This document shows positions 1 through 7,694 of a stretch of DNA of 64,000 nt, one piece after another. A program made the position numbers and the translations under genes. Origin of the DNA: Arthrobacter_B sp038069765. GTDB lineage: Bacteria > Actinomycetota > Actinomycetes > Actinomycetales > Micrococcaceae. Numbering within the stretch: position 1 is the stretch's first letter; each line of letters begins with the position of its first letter. The notes beneath the pieces were generated by a model. That model worked only from the letters and a program-made list of their open reading frames with translations, searched no databases and was not told the DNA's origin. The stretch is taken from positions 62,001-126,000 of the forward strand of contig NZ_JBBPFS010000003.1 of NCBI RefSeq assembly GCF_038069765.1. Reading direction: 5' to 3'.

Positions 1-1
1 G

Positions 2-211
2 CTCCAGCGCCAGTATGTGGAGGTGTGGGTTGATGCCCTGTCCGCCCTGCATCCGGACTGCGGCCTGCCGCTGCTGCGGCACCGGGCGCAGGCGGTCTTC
101 GGACTGATCAACTCCACGTCCCATACCCTGCACGGAAAAATGAAGGCCCGGGAGATGGCGCGGCTGCGGTCGCTGCTGGAAACAATGGCCTGGGCCGCCC
201 TGAATGCCTAG
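2..211 (+). CDS. TetR/AcrR-type transcriptional regulator, C-terminal part
   Basis: The open frame runs in from the left edge and ends with TAG, so only about 69 C-terminal residues are present. They resemble the ligand-binding C-terminal domain of TetR/AcrR regulators, with the typical segment AVFGLINSTSHTL followed by an amphipathic helix ending MAWAALNA. The DNA-binding domain lies outside the window, so the regulated genes cannot be named. The stop overlaps the first possible start of the GNAT gene by a few bases, so the two may be co-transcribed. The family call rests on a short segment and is tentative. Confidence 0.6.
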   Translation, partial: LQRQYVEVWVDALSALHPDCGLPLLRHRAQAVFGLINSTSHTLHGKMKAREMARLRSLLETMAWAALNA

Positions 212-716
212 TAGTCTGAACCAAACCCCTCGAGCAGAAAGACCTGCTGTGATTGAGCTTCGTGCCGTAGTTCCCGCCGATTTGGATGAATTCTTTTCCC
301 ATCAGCTGGATCCAAGCGCCAACCATATGGCGGCGTTTGCCGCTAAAAATCCCTCTGACCGCGGTGTGTTTGATCACCACTGGCAGAACATCCTGAATGA
401 CCCCACCATCACGGTGCGCACGATTGTGGCCGACGGCGACGTCGTCGGCAGCATCCTGGCCTACCGCGAAGGCGGCGTCCCGGAGATCAGCTACTGGGTG
501 GACACCGCCCGCTGGGGCCAGGGAATCACCACGGCCGCCGTTGGGCAGTTCCTGCAGGAATTCTCCGAACGCCCGATTCGTGCCCGCGCCGTGGCCGACA
601 ACGTCAGCTCCATCGCCATCCTGGAAAAATACGGCTTCACTGTCGTGGGCGAAACGCAGGGCTTCGCCAATGCCCGCGGTGCCGTGGTGCGCGAACTCGA
701 GCTCGAACTGGCCTAA
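204..716 (+). CDS. GNAT family N-acetyltransferase
   Basis: About 170 residues, normal for a single-domain GNAT enzyme, which transfers an acetyl group from acetyl-CoA to an amine. The middle holds the acceptor-side strand (EISYWVDTARWGQGITTAAV, the acetyl-CoA loop region) and the end has the usual NVSSIAILEKYGFTVVGE segment seen in RimJ-like enzymes. The substrate cannot be told. The ATG at 204 overlaps the upstream regulator gene; a GTG at 249 (VIELRAVVP) fits the domain start equally well, so the start is uncertain. A strong hairpin follows the gene. Confidence 0.8.
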   Translation: MPSSLNQTPRAERPAVIELRAVVPADLDEFFSHQLDPSANHMAAFAAKNPSDRGVFDHHWQNILNDPTITVRTIVADGDVVGSILAYREGGVPEISYWVDTARWGQGITTAAVGQFLQEFSERPIRARAVADNVSSIAILEKYGFTVVGETQGFANARGAVVRELELELA

Positions 717-789
717 CAGGCACTGCCGGCTGCTCCCGGGCCTTGCCCGGACCAGGCACCCGCCGCGAACAGGCCCTGCCGCTATGTGA

Positions 790-825
790 GAAGCCCGCCG
801 CCGGAGATTTCCGGCGGCGGGCTTC
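790..825. terminator. Hairpin between convergent GNAT and bkdC genes
   Basis: Perfect 16-bp inverted repeat (arms 790-805 and 810-825) with a 4-base loop, lying between the convergent stops of the GNAT gene and the E2 gene. It could end transcription from both sides. No clear T-tract follows, so the intrinsic-terminator call is by position and stem strength. Confidence 0.6.
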
Positions 826-848
826 GTCGTTCCTGCAATCCTGACCTG

Positions 849-2408
849 TTACATCAGGGCCAGCGCCATCGCCGGTTCCGCCAGAACCGCTCCCACGTCG
901 CTGAGGAACCGGGCACCCTGTTCGCCGTCCACCAGCCGGTGGTCGAAGGACAGGCTCAGGGTCATGACCTTCCGCAGGGCAATTCCGCCTTCAAAGGCCC
1001 ACGGCTGTTCCCGGACAGCGCCCAGCGCCAGGATGGCCGCTTCACCCGGATTCAGGATGGGCGTTCCGGCATCAACCCCGAAGACCCCCACGTTGGAGAT
1101 CGAGAAGGTCCCGCCCGCCAGGTCCGCCGGGGTGGTCTTTCCGGCACGGGCGGTCCGGGTCAGGGATCCCAGCGCTTCGGCCAGGTCGCGGAGCCCCAGT
1201 GTCTGGGCATCCTTGATATTGGGAACCATCAGCCCCCGCGGAGTGGCTGCGGCAATGCCCAGGTTCACGTAGTGGTACTGGATGATCTCCCTGGCCGCTT
1301 CATCCCAGCGGGAATTCAGCGTCGGATGCTTGCTCAGGGCCAGGCACGCGGCCTTGGCGGCCAGAGTGAGCGGCGTGAGCTTCACGCCTTCGAAGGCAGG
1401 CTTCCGGCGCAGGCGCTCCAGCAGTTCGGTCGATTCCGTGACATCAACGGTCAGGAACACCGTCACATGCGGAGCGGTAAACGCACTGGCCACCATGGCA
1501 GCGGCCGTGTGCTTGCGCATTCCGGCGATCGGAATCCGTTCCTCCCGGACGCCCTGCCCGTCCGCGGCGGCGTTCGACGGCGCGGCTGGCAGGCCCGACG
1601 ACGCCGGTGCCTGTTCCTGTTCCGTCGCCTGGCGGGTCGGCTGTCCTGCCGCCTCCGCTGCCGCGGTGACGTCTGAGCGGACAATCAGCCCGTCGGGACC
1701 GGTTCCCTCCACAAGGTCCAAGGTGATGCCCAGGTCCCGGGCCAGTTTCCGGACCGGCGGTGTTGACCGCGGTCGGTCCTTGGACCGGTTCCCCGCCGCG
1801 GCGATTCTCTCCTGGTGCGGGTCCGCGGGAGCGGGAGCCGGAGCCGGCGGAACGGGAGGTGCCGGAGCAGGGGCAACCGGTGCCGGAGCGGGCGGTGCGG
1901 CCGCGGCGGGTGCACCGGGTACAACGGGTTCAGCTGGTGCGGAGCCGGCAGCCGGTGCGTGCGGCTGGTCTCCCGTGAGCCAGCGCCGCCGGGCCGGGCG
2001 CCCGGATTTCTCCGGGACGGCTCCGTAGCCCACCAAGTTGGGCGTGCGCTTCAGGGGTTCGCCCAGGGGTCCGGCCGGCGCTACGCCTGACGCAGTTCCC
2101 TGGGCTGCAGTTCCGTCCGATGCAGTTCCCTGGGCCGCAGTTCCGTCCGGACCGGCCGGGGCGGCGCCGCCGCCTACGTCGAAGGACACAATGGGCGCCC
2201 CGACTTCCACCACGGAGCCGGCCGCTTCGTGGAGCCGGGACACGGTTCCTGCATACGGCGAGGGCAGTTCCACCACTGCCTTTGCCGTTTCAACCTCGGC
2301 GATGACCTGGTTGAGGGTGACCTTGTCCCCCACGGCCACGTGCCAGCTGACAATCTCGGACTCGGTCAGCCCTTCGCCCAGGTCCGGAAGGCGGAATTCC
2401 CGAATCAC
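849..2408 (-). CDS. bkdC: Branched-chain 2-oxoacid dehydrogenase E2 (dihydrolipoamide acyltransferase)
   Basis: 519 residues. An N-terminal lipoyl domain (about 1-75) carries the lipoylated lysine in the ETAKA motif (K43). A long Ala/Pro-rich linker (about 80-210) contains a 10-residue direct repeat (GTAAQGTASD). A peripheral subunit-binding domain follows (about 215-250, VRKLARDLGITLDLVEGTG), then the catalytic acyltransferase domain ending with FDHRLVDGEQ, which holds the active-site His and Asp. It transfers the acyl group made by E1 to CoA. The GTG start overlaps the E1 beta stop (GTGA), so translation is coupled. The neighbouring separate E1 alpha and beta genes and an Lrp regulator favour branched-chain oxoacids over pyruvate as substrate, but this is inference. 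Confidence 0.9.
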   Translation of the reverse strand: MIREFRLPDLGEGLTESEIVSWHVAVGDKVTLNQVIAEVETAKAVVELPSPYAGTVSRLHEAAGSVVEVGAPIVSFDVGGGAAPAGPDGTAAQGTASDGTAAQGTASGVAPAGPLGEPLKRTPNLVGYGAVPEKSGRPARRRWLTGDQPHAPAAGSAPAEPVVPGAPAAAAPPAPAPVAPAPAPPVPPAPAPAPADPHQERIAAAGNRSKDRPRSTPPVRKLARDLGITLDLVEGTGPDGLIVRSDVTAAAEAAGQPTRQATEQEQAPASSGLPAAPSNAAADGQGVREERIPIAGMRKHTAAAMVASAFTAPHVTVFLTVDVTESTELLERLRRKPAFEGVKLTPLTLAAKAACLALSKHPTLNSRWDEAAREIIQYHYVNLGIAAATPRGLMVPNIKDAQTLGLRDLAEALGSLTRTARAGKTTPADLAGGTFSISNVGVFGVDAGTPILNPGEAAILALGAVREQPWAFEGGIALRKVMTLSLSFDHRLVDGEQGARFLSDVGAVLAEPAMALALM

Positions 2409-3451
2409 AGGGCCGCTCCTTCCAGTGCAGCTCCCGCAGCGCTGTGCGCGGCCGGCGAGGTGCTGAGGGAGTTGGGGCGGCGCAGGGCGCGGTCCACGCC
2501 GTCGAGCATCCGGTCCAGGTCCGGAAGGTGGTGGTGTTCGAGCTTGGAGGACGGGTACGGGACGTCGAAGCCGGTCACCCGCACGGGGGCGTGTTCCAGG
2601 TAATCGAAACAGCGTTCCGTGATGGACGCGGAAATTTCCGCCCCGACGCCGCCGGATTTGCCGGCTTCGTGGGTGATCACCAGGCGTCCGGTCTTGCGCA
2701 CCGATGCTTCCACGGTGGCAAAGTCCACCGGCGAGAGCGAACGCAGGTCGATGACTTCCACGGACACGCCTTCGTCGGATGCTGCGACAGCGGCGTCGAC
2801 GGCGGTCATCACCAGCGGCCCGTACGTCACGAGGGTGACGTCCGTTCCCTGGGTGACTACGCGGGCCTGTCCCAGCGGCAGCGCACCGTCCAGGGTTTCC
2901 TGCACCTCGCCCTTGACGTGGTAGCGCCGTTTGGGTTCGAAGTACAGGACGGGGTCATTGCTGGCGATGGCCTGCTGAATCATTGTGTAGGCGTCCTGGG
3001 GATTGGACACGCTCACCACGCGCAGCCCCGAGGTGTGGGTGAAATAGGCTTCCGGGGACTCCGAGTGGTGCTCCGGTGACCCGATGCCGCCGCCGAACGG
3101 CACCCGGATGGTCAGCGGCATGTTGACCGCGCCGCGGGTGCGGTAGTGCATCTTGGCGACCTGGCAGACGATCTGGTCAAACGCGGGATAAATGAAACCG
3201 TCGAACTGGATCTCCACCACCGGGCGGTACCCGCGGAACGCGAGCCCGACGGCGGTGCCCATGATCCCTGATTCGGCCAGCGGCGTGTCGATCACCCGGG
3301 AGGCGCCGAAGTCTTTCTTGAGCCCGTCCGTGATGCGGAAGACACCGCCGAGGGTGCCGATGTCCTCACCCATCAGGACAACCTTGGGGTCGGCGTCCAT
3401 GGCGGCACGCAGCCCGGCGTTGATGGCGCGGCCAAAGGTCATGGTGCTCAT
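2405..3451 (-). CDS. bkdB: Branched-chain 2-oxoacid dehydrogenase E1 beta subunit
   Basis: 348 residues, the usual E1 beta length, starting MSTMTFGRAINAGL. It holds the family segments GEDIGTLGGVF, DTPLAESGIMGTAVGLAF and EIQFDGFIYPAFDQI. With E1 alpha it forms the thiamine-diphosphate heterotetramer that decarboxylates 2-oxoacids and passes the acyl group to lipoyl-E2. The frame stays open upstream of the chosen ATG, but that part is a shadow of the E1 alpha gene; the chosen start makes an ATGA overlap with the E1 alpha stop, typical of coupled subunits. Confidence 0.92.
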   Translation of the reverse strand: MSTMTFGRAINAGLRAAMDADPKVVLMGEDIGTLGGVFRITDGLKKDFGASRVIDTPLAESGIMGTAVGLAFRGYRPVVEIQFDGFIYPAFDQIVCQVAKMHYRTRGAVNMPLTIRVPFGGGIGSPEHHSESPEAYFTHTSGLRVVSVSNPQDAYTMIQQAIASNDPVLYFEPKRRYHVKGEVQETLDGALPLGQARVVTQGTDVTLVTYGPLVMTAVDAAVAASDEGVSVEVIDLRSLSPVDFATVEASVRKTGRLVITHEAGKSGGVGAEISASITERCFDYLEHAPVRVTGFDVPYPSSKLEHHHLPDLDRMLDGVDRALRRPNSLSTSPAAHSAAGAALEGAAL

Positions 3452-4650
3452 GCGTTGCTCCCCTTTTCGTCGACGCCCACCGGGTCGGTGCCGTGCACCT
3501 GGACCGGGTGCGGCTCGTCCTCCTCCGTGCCGTACACGGCCAGGTACCGCGCGTACTCCTCCTGCTGCTTCTCCAGCCAGGAGTTGGGCTCCGAATACAC
3601 GTGAGCAAATATGTCCAGGGCCGGCGGCGGCGGCATCCCGATGCAGGAAGCGCGGAGTTCCGCGGCCACGGCGTCGGCACGGGTGGTCACGGCTGCGGCG
3701 AAGTCGTCGCTGAACAGGCCCTCGGACCGCAGCAGGGTTTCCACCCGGCTGATCGGGTCCTTGGCCCGCCATTCCTCCAGCTCGCCGGCGTCGCGGTAGC
3801 GGGTGGGATCATCAGCGGTGGTGTGCGGACCCATCCGGTAGGTCACGGCCTCGATGAAGCTGGGGCCTCCCCCGCTGCGGGCCCGGTCCAGGGCTTCGCG
3901 GGTCACTGCCATGACGGCGAGGACGTCGTTGCCGTCCACCCGCACGGAGGGAATGCCGAATCCCGGCGCCCGGTTGGCGATCGGCACCTGCGCCTGCAGG
4001 CCCACGGGCTCTGAAATGGCCCACTGGTTGTTCGAGCAGAAGAAAATGACGGGTGTGTGGAAGCTGGCGGCAAAGACCATGGCCTCGTTCACGTCGCCCT
4101 GGCTGGTGGCGCCGTCGCCGAAATAGGTGATGACGGCGTCGTCGGTTCCGTCGGCCACGACGCCCATGCCGTAGCCGGCGGCGTGCAGCGCCTGGGCGCC
4201 GATGATGACCTGCGTGGGCGCCATGTTGACCGTGTACGGGTCCCAGCCGGCAGCCGCGTTGCCGCGCCAGACCCGCATCAGGGATTCCGGATCGACGCCG
4301 CGGCACCAGGCCACGCCGTTCTCGCGGTAGCTGCCGAACACAAAGTCACTGGGCCGCAGGGTGCGGGCGGAGCCGATCTGCGCGGCTTCCTGGCCCAGCA
4401 GCGGCGGCCACAGTCCGAGCTGGCCCTGGCGCTGCAGCGCGGTGGCCTCGGTGTCGATCCGGCGGATCACCACCATGTCCTCGTAGAGGCTGCGCAGCTG
4501 GTCCGGGTCGACGTCGTCCACCCAGTGGTCGTAGGACGATGCCACCCGGGAACCGTCGGGACGGACCAGCTGGACGTAGGGGCCGGCAGCGGTGGCGCCG
4601 GCGTCGTGAGGGGGTCGAACAGGAGTATGCAGAGACACGTCGGTACGCAT
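3448..4650 (-). CDS. bkdA: Branched-chain 2-oxoacid dehydrogenase E1 alpha subunit
   Basis: 400 residues. The thiamine diphosphate motif begins at GDG (178-180) and ends at NNQW (207-210), as expected for E1 alpha; the conserved RMGPHTTADDPTRYR segment with the phosphorylation-loop region follows. It is the first gene of bkdABC. The chosen ATG gives MRTDVSLHTP; a GGAAGG sits directly against it, too close for an ideal ribosome site, so the GTG four codons further in is a possible alternative. Transcribed away from the Lrp/AsnC gene, which probably controls the operon. Confidence 0.9.
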   Translation of the reverse strand: MRTDVSLHTPVRPPHDAGATAAGPYVQLVRPDGSRVASSYDHWVDDVDPDQLRSLYEDMVVIRRIDTEATALQRQGQLGLWPPLLGQEAAQIGSARTLRPSDFVFGSYRENGVAWCRGVDPESLMRVWRGNAAAGWDPYTVNMAPTQVIIGAQALHAAGYGMGVVADGTDDAVITYFGDGATSQGDVNEAMVFAASFHTPVIFFCSNNQWAISEPVGLQAQVPIANRAPGFGIPSVRVDGNDVLAVMAVTREALDRARSGGGPSFIEAVTYRMGPHTTADDPTRYRDAGELEEWRAKDPISRVETLLRSEGLFSDDFAAAVTTRADAVAAELRASCIGMPPPPALDIFAHVYSEPNSWLEKQQEEYARYLAVYGTEEDEPHPVQVHGTDPVGVDEKGSNA

Positions 4651-4770
4651 CCTTCCGTGTTGGGCCCCAGGGATGGCGGGACCGAACCGATGCCCGAGCG
4701 CCGTTGCCCGGATACCTGTGACCCTACTCACACTCAACAGGCGGCACAACCACAGCACGAATCATTGAGC

Positions 4771-4785
4771 ATTGTGCCCTGCAAT
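4771..4785. promoter_or_regulatory. Possible Lrp/AsnC-type operator between bkdA and its regulator
   Basis: Imperfect 15-bp palindrome with outer arms ATTG and CAAT in the A/T-richer part of the 166-bp divergent region. Lrp/AsnC proteins bind such 15-bp dyads and often control themselves and the divergent gene. The symmetry is weak, so this is a candidate only. Confidence 0.3.
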
Positions 4786-4816
4786 TGGAGAACCGGCCGT
4801 GCTAATCTTTCGCACT

Positions 4817-5308
4817 ATGCCTTCCCTGGACAGCACCGACACCCGGCTTCTGCTTGCCCTGGCGAAGGATCCGCGGCGTACCGTGGTGGCGCTGGCCGCC
4901 GTTCTGGGCATTTCGCGCAACACCGTGCAGGCCCGGCTGGCACAGCTGGAGAAGAAGTCGGTGTTCCTGTCCTTCGAGCGCAGGATCAGCCCCGCGGCCC
5001 TGGGCTACCCGCTGATGGCCTTTGTGCATGTGCACGTCCAGCAGCAGCAGCTCGCCGAAATCACGGCGCAGCTCGCACTGGTGCCCGAGGTGGTGGAGGC
5101 CCACGGCCTGACCGGAACCGCGGACATCCTGCTGCGCGTGGTCGCCGCCGACGCCGAAGATCTGTTCCGCGTCAACAAGGCAATCCTCGCCATCCCCGGC
5201 GTGGAGCGCTGCGACACCAACCTGGCGATGGGCGAGCTCATCCCCTTCCGGGTGGCTCCGCTGCTCGGGCGGGAGAGCCCCGGGAGCAGCGCCGACGCCG
5301 GCAGCTGA
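4817..5308 (+). CDS. Lrp/AsnC family transcriptional regulator (bkd-linked)
   Basis: 163 residues. N-terminal AsnC-type helix-turn-helix (about 8-50: DTRLLLALAKDPRRTVVALA, then LGISRNTVQARLAQLEKKSV), then an RAM/ACT-like ligand domain (VHVHVQQQQ, VVEAHGLTGTADILLRVVA) that in this family binds amino acids or related metabolites. The ATG at 4817 matches the usual family N-terminus. Divergent placement against bkdABC suggests it senses branched-chain amino or oxo acids and controls that operon, like BkdR in other bacteria. The ligand is inferred from context only. Confidence 0.85.
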   Translation: MPSLDSTDTRLLLALAKDPRRTVVALAAVLGISRNTVQARLAQLEKKSVFLSFERRISPAALGYPLMAFVHVHVQQQQLAEITAQLALVPEVVEAHGLTGTADILLRVVAADAEDLFRVNKAILAIPGVERCDTNLAMGELIPFRVAPLLGRESPGSSADAGS

Positions 5309-5376
5309 CAGACCCGAACGCAGCCGGATAAATTCCTTGCTTCCGGGACGCAGGCCCGAACGCAGGCCCGAACACA

Positions 5377-5410
5377 GGAAGGGCCCCGCACCGAAGTGCG
5401 GAACCCTTCC
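5377..5410 (+). terminator. Terminator after the Lrp/AsnC gene
   Basis: Stem GGAAGGG...CCCTTCC with an inner CCGCAC/GTGCGG stem and CGAA loop, followed by a weak GTTT. It lies between the convergent regulator and symporter genes and may serve both. Confidence 0.55.
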
Positions 5411-5449
5411 GTTTGCCCCCCCCATGGAGGGCCGTGGGTGCGGCTGCGG

Positions 5450-7072
5450 TTAGTGGTCCACTGCCTTTTCCGCACCGACGCCGGTGAGCGAACGGACTTC
5501 CATTTCCGCCTGCTTCTGCGGCGACTCGTCGTCCTTGCCGAGCACGGTCCCCAGCCAGCCCAGGAAGAACGCCAGCGGGATGGAGACCAGGCCCGGGTTG
5601 TTCAGCGGGAAGATGGAGATATCGAAGCCCGACACCATGGACGTCTCGGCCCCGGAGAAGACCGGGGACAGGATGATCAGCAGGATCGCCGAACCGAGGC
5701 CGCCGTACATGCTCCAGATGGCACCCTGGGTGTTGAAGCGGCGCCAGTACAGCGAGTACAGGATGGTCGGCAGGTTGGCGCTCGCCGCTACTGCGAAGGC
5801 CAGTGCTACCAGGAAGGCCACGTTCTGCCCCTGTGCGCCGATGCCGCCGAGGATGGAGACGACGCCGATTACGATTACCGTGCGGCGGGCCACCTTGACC
5901 TCGCCGTCGGCGTCCACCTTGCCCTTGCGGATGACGTTCGCGTAGATGTCATGGGCGAAGGATGCGGCGGCGGTGATGGTCAGTCCGGCCACCACGGCCA
6001 GGATGGTCGCGAAGGCCACAGCGGCGATCAGCCCCAGCAGGACCGGCCCGCCCAGGGCGAAGGCCAGCAGCGGCGCCGCGGAGTTCACGCCGCCCGGAGC
6101 CGAGGTGATTGTCTCCGCCGGGATCATGGCAGCGGCGCCGTAGCCCAGGACCAGGGTGAACAGGTAGAACAGGCCGATCAGCCAGATGGCCCAGACCACG
6201 GAGCGGCGGGCTTCCTTGGCGGTCGGCACGGTGTAGAAGCGCATCAGCACGTGCGGCAGGGCCGCGGTGCCCAGCACCAGCGCCATGCCCAGGGACACGA
6301 AGTCCAGGCGGGTGGTGTCGCTCTTGCCGTACTGCAGGCCCGGGTTCAGGAGCTCGGGGTTGCCGGACATCTCGACGGCGTTGCCCAGCAGTTCGGAGAG
6401 GCTGAACCCGTTGTTGGCCAGCACCCAGACGGTCATGATGGCCGCGCCGGCAATGAGCAGGCAGGCCTTGATGATCTGGACCCAGGTGGTGCCCTTCATC
6501 CCGCCGATCAGTACGTACATGATCATGAGGCCGCCGACGACGGTGATGACCAGCGACTGGCCGAGCCGTCCGTCGATGCCCATCAGCAGGGAGACAAGCC
6601 CGCCGGCGCCGGCCATCTGGGCCAGCAGGTAGAAGAAGCAGACGGCCAGGGTGGTGATGGCCGCGGCGATGCGCACAGGGCGCTGCTTGAGCCGGAAGGA
6701 GAGCACGTCGGCCATGGTGAACTTGCCGGTGTTGCGCAGCATTTCCGCCACCAGCAGCAGCGCCACCAGCCAGGCGACCAGGAAGCCGATGGAGTACAGG
6801 AAGCCGTCGTAGCCGTTGATGGCGATGGCGCCGACGATACCCAGGAAGGACGCAGCCGAAAGGTAGTCCCCGGCAATGGCCGTTCCGTTCTGCGGTCCGG
6901 TGAAGGACCGGCCGGCGGCGTAGTAGTCCGCCGCGGTCTTGTTGTTCCGGCTTGCCCGCAGCACCACCACGAGGGTCACGGCCACAAACAGGCCGAAGAT
7001 GAGCATGTTCAGCCAGCCGGTTTCCTTCACGGCCTCAGCGGTCACCTCCGCGGTCACGTTGATGGTGTTCAT
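5450..7072 (-). CDS. Sodium:solute symporter, acetate/monocarboxylate type (ActP/MctC-like)
   Basis: 540 residues with about 13 hydrophobic segments, as in the SSS family. The start region shows ADYYAAGRSFTGPQNGTAIAGDYLSAASFLG, split here as the conserved AGDYLSAASFLG core typical of acetate/pyruvate symporters (ActP of E. coli, MctC of Corynebacterium). It takes up small monocarboxylates with sodium or protons across the cytoplasmic membrane. It overlaps the upstream DUF485 gene by 4 bases (ATGA), the usual yjcH-actP arrangement. Substrate range cannot be read from sequence. A second, more divergent symporter lies in the facing operon. Confidence 0.88.
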   Translation of the reverse strand: MNTINVTAEVTAEAVKETGWLNMLIFGLFVAVTLVVVLRASRNNKTAADYYAAGRSFTGPQNGTAIAGDYLSAASFLGIVGAIAINGYDGFLYSIGFLVAWLVALLLVAEMLRNTGKFTMADVLSFRLKQRPVRIAAAITTLAVCFFYLLAQMAGAGGLVSLLMGIDGRLGQSLVITVVGGLMIMYVLIGGMKGTTWVQIIKACLLIAGAAIMTVWVLANNGFSLSELLGNAVEMSGNPELLNPGLQYGKSDTTRLDFVSLGMALVLGTAALPHVLMRFYTVPTAKEARRSVVWAIWLIGLFYLFTLVLGYGAAAMIPAETITSAPGGVNSAAPLLAFALGGPVLLGLIAAVAFATILAVVAGLTITAAASFAHDIYANVIRKGKVDADGEVKVARRTVIVIGVVSILGGIGAQGQNVAFLVALAFAVAASANLPTILYSLYWRRFNTQGAIWSMYGGLGSAILLIILSPVFSGAETSMVSGFDISIFPLNNPGLVSIPLAFFLGWLGTVLGKDDESPQKQAEMEVRSLTGVGAEKAVDH

Positions 7073-7440
7073 TTGGTCTCCTCCGGCCGGCTGACGCCCT
7101 TGGCCTCAAGTTTCTCGCGCAGGTCGGCGGCGATGGGGTCCATCCTGCGGTTGGCGTAGCTGACGTACCACATGGTGATGCCGAAGGTGCTGACAAACTG
7201 CAGCAGACCCAGGATCAGCCCGATGTTGATGTTGTCCCAGACCTCGGTGGACATGAAGTCGTGGGCGTAGTCGGCCAGCAGGACGTAGGCGAAGTACCAC
7301 AGCAGGAACACCACGGCCATCGGGAAAATGAAGCTGCGCTGGCGCTTGCGGAGCTCCTGCAGTTCGGGTGACTTTTGGACTTCCGTGAAGTCGACCGGCG
7401 CGGCGTGGGCACCGGATCCTCGGGGATGATTTTTAGCCAT
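7069..7440 (-). CDS. DUF485 family inner-membrane protein (YjcH-like)
   Basis: 123 residues with two transmembrane segments (FIFPMAVVFLLWYFAYVLLA and IGLILGLLQFVSTFGITMWY) and the characteristic tail YVSYANRRMDPIAADLREKLE. DUF485 proteins are almost always coded just before acetate/monocarboxylate symporters and are thought to assist them; the exact job is unknown. The ATG at 7440 is preceded by GGAGG-like sequence and gives a normal family length. First gene of the leftward symporter operon. Confidence 0.85.
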   Translation of the reverse strand: MAKNHPRGSGAHAAPVDFTEVQKSPELQELRKRQRSFIFPMAVVFLLWYFAYVLLADYAHDFMSTEVWDNINIGLILGLLQFVSTFGITMWYVSYANRRMDPIAADLREKLEAKGVSRPEETK

Positions 7441-7527
7441 CGCTCCTCCTTGAGTTGGGGCATGTCCGCACGGCGCTGCCTGCCGTAGCCCGGACAAACC
7501 GGTTTCGGACACCACACGCGCACAAAC

Positions 7528-7543
7528 TGTGATCCCTATCACT
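7528..7543. promoter_or_regulatory. CRP/GlxR-type box upstream of the DUF485-symporter operon
   Basis: TGTGATCCCTATCACT fits the CRP-family pattern TGTGA-N6-TCACA with one mismatch. It lies about 88 bases upstream of the DUF485 start codon. Acetate transporters are often under cAMP-receptor control, and actinobacteria have the CRP homologue GlxR. Supported by motif match only. Confidence 0.45.
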
Positions 7544-7590
7544 TTGCTACGGGTGCCGCCCGGCGCACCAGTTTCGGCGGCCGTGCCTCG

Positions 7591-7620
7591 CCAAACGGTC
7601 ATTCCCCTGCGGTGAACGGT
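7591..7620 (-). promoter_or_regulatory. Candidate LytTR operator (two 9-bp direct repeats, 12-bp spacer)
   Basis: On the minus strand ACCGTTCAC (7612-7620) and ACCGTTTGG (7591-7599) are in direct repeat separated by exactly 12 bases. This matches the known LytTR-domain binding layout (9-bp repeats of the AgrA/ComE type, about 12-bp spacer); the second repeat fits the published consensus fully and the first at all but one position. It lies between the leftward symporter operon and the rightward histidine kinase gene, next to a LytTR regulator gene. A further ACCGTTCAC is on the plus strand at 7649-7657. Confidence 0.45.
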
Positions 7621-7662
7621 TCCCGGGGCCGCCGCGGGCCGGCCCGGAACCGTTCACCGCAG
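7607..7662. repeat. Perfect 17-bp inverted repeat in the divergent control region
   Basis: Arms 7607-7623 and 7646-7662 are perfect reverse complements, separated by 22 G/C-rich bases. The repeat ends about 32 bases before the histidine kinase start codon. It could be a dimer-binding operator or an RNA hairpin in the kinase leader. Each arm contains one of the ACCGTTCAC half-sites of the candidate LytTR operator. Confidence 0.6.
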
Positions 7663-7694
7663 GAGCCGTCGTTCCCGGCCGCTAGGGTAGGGGA

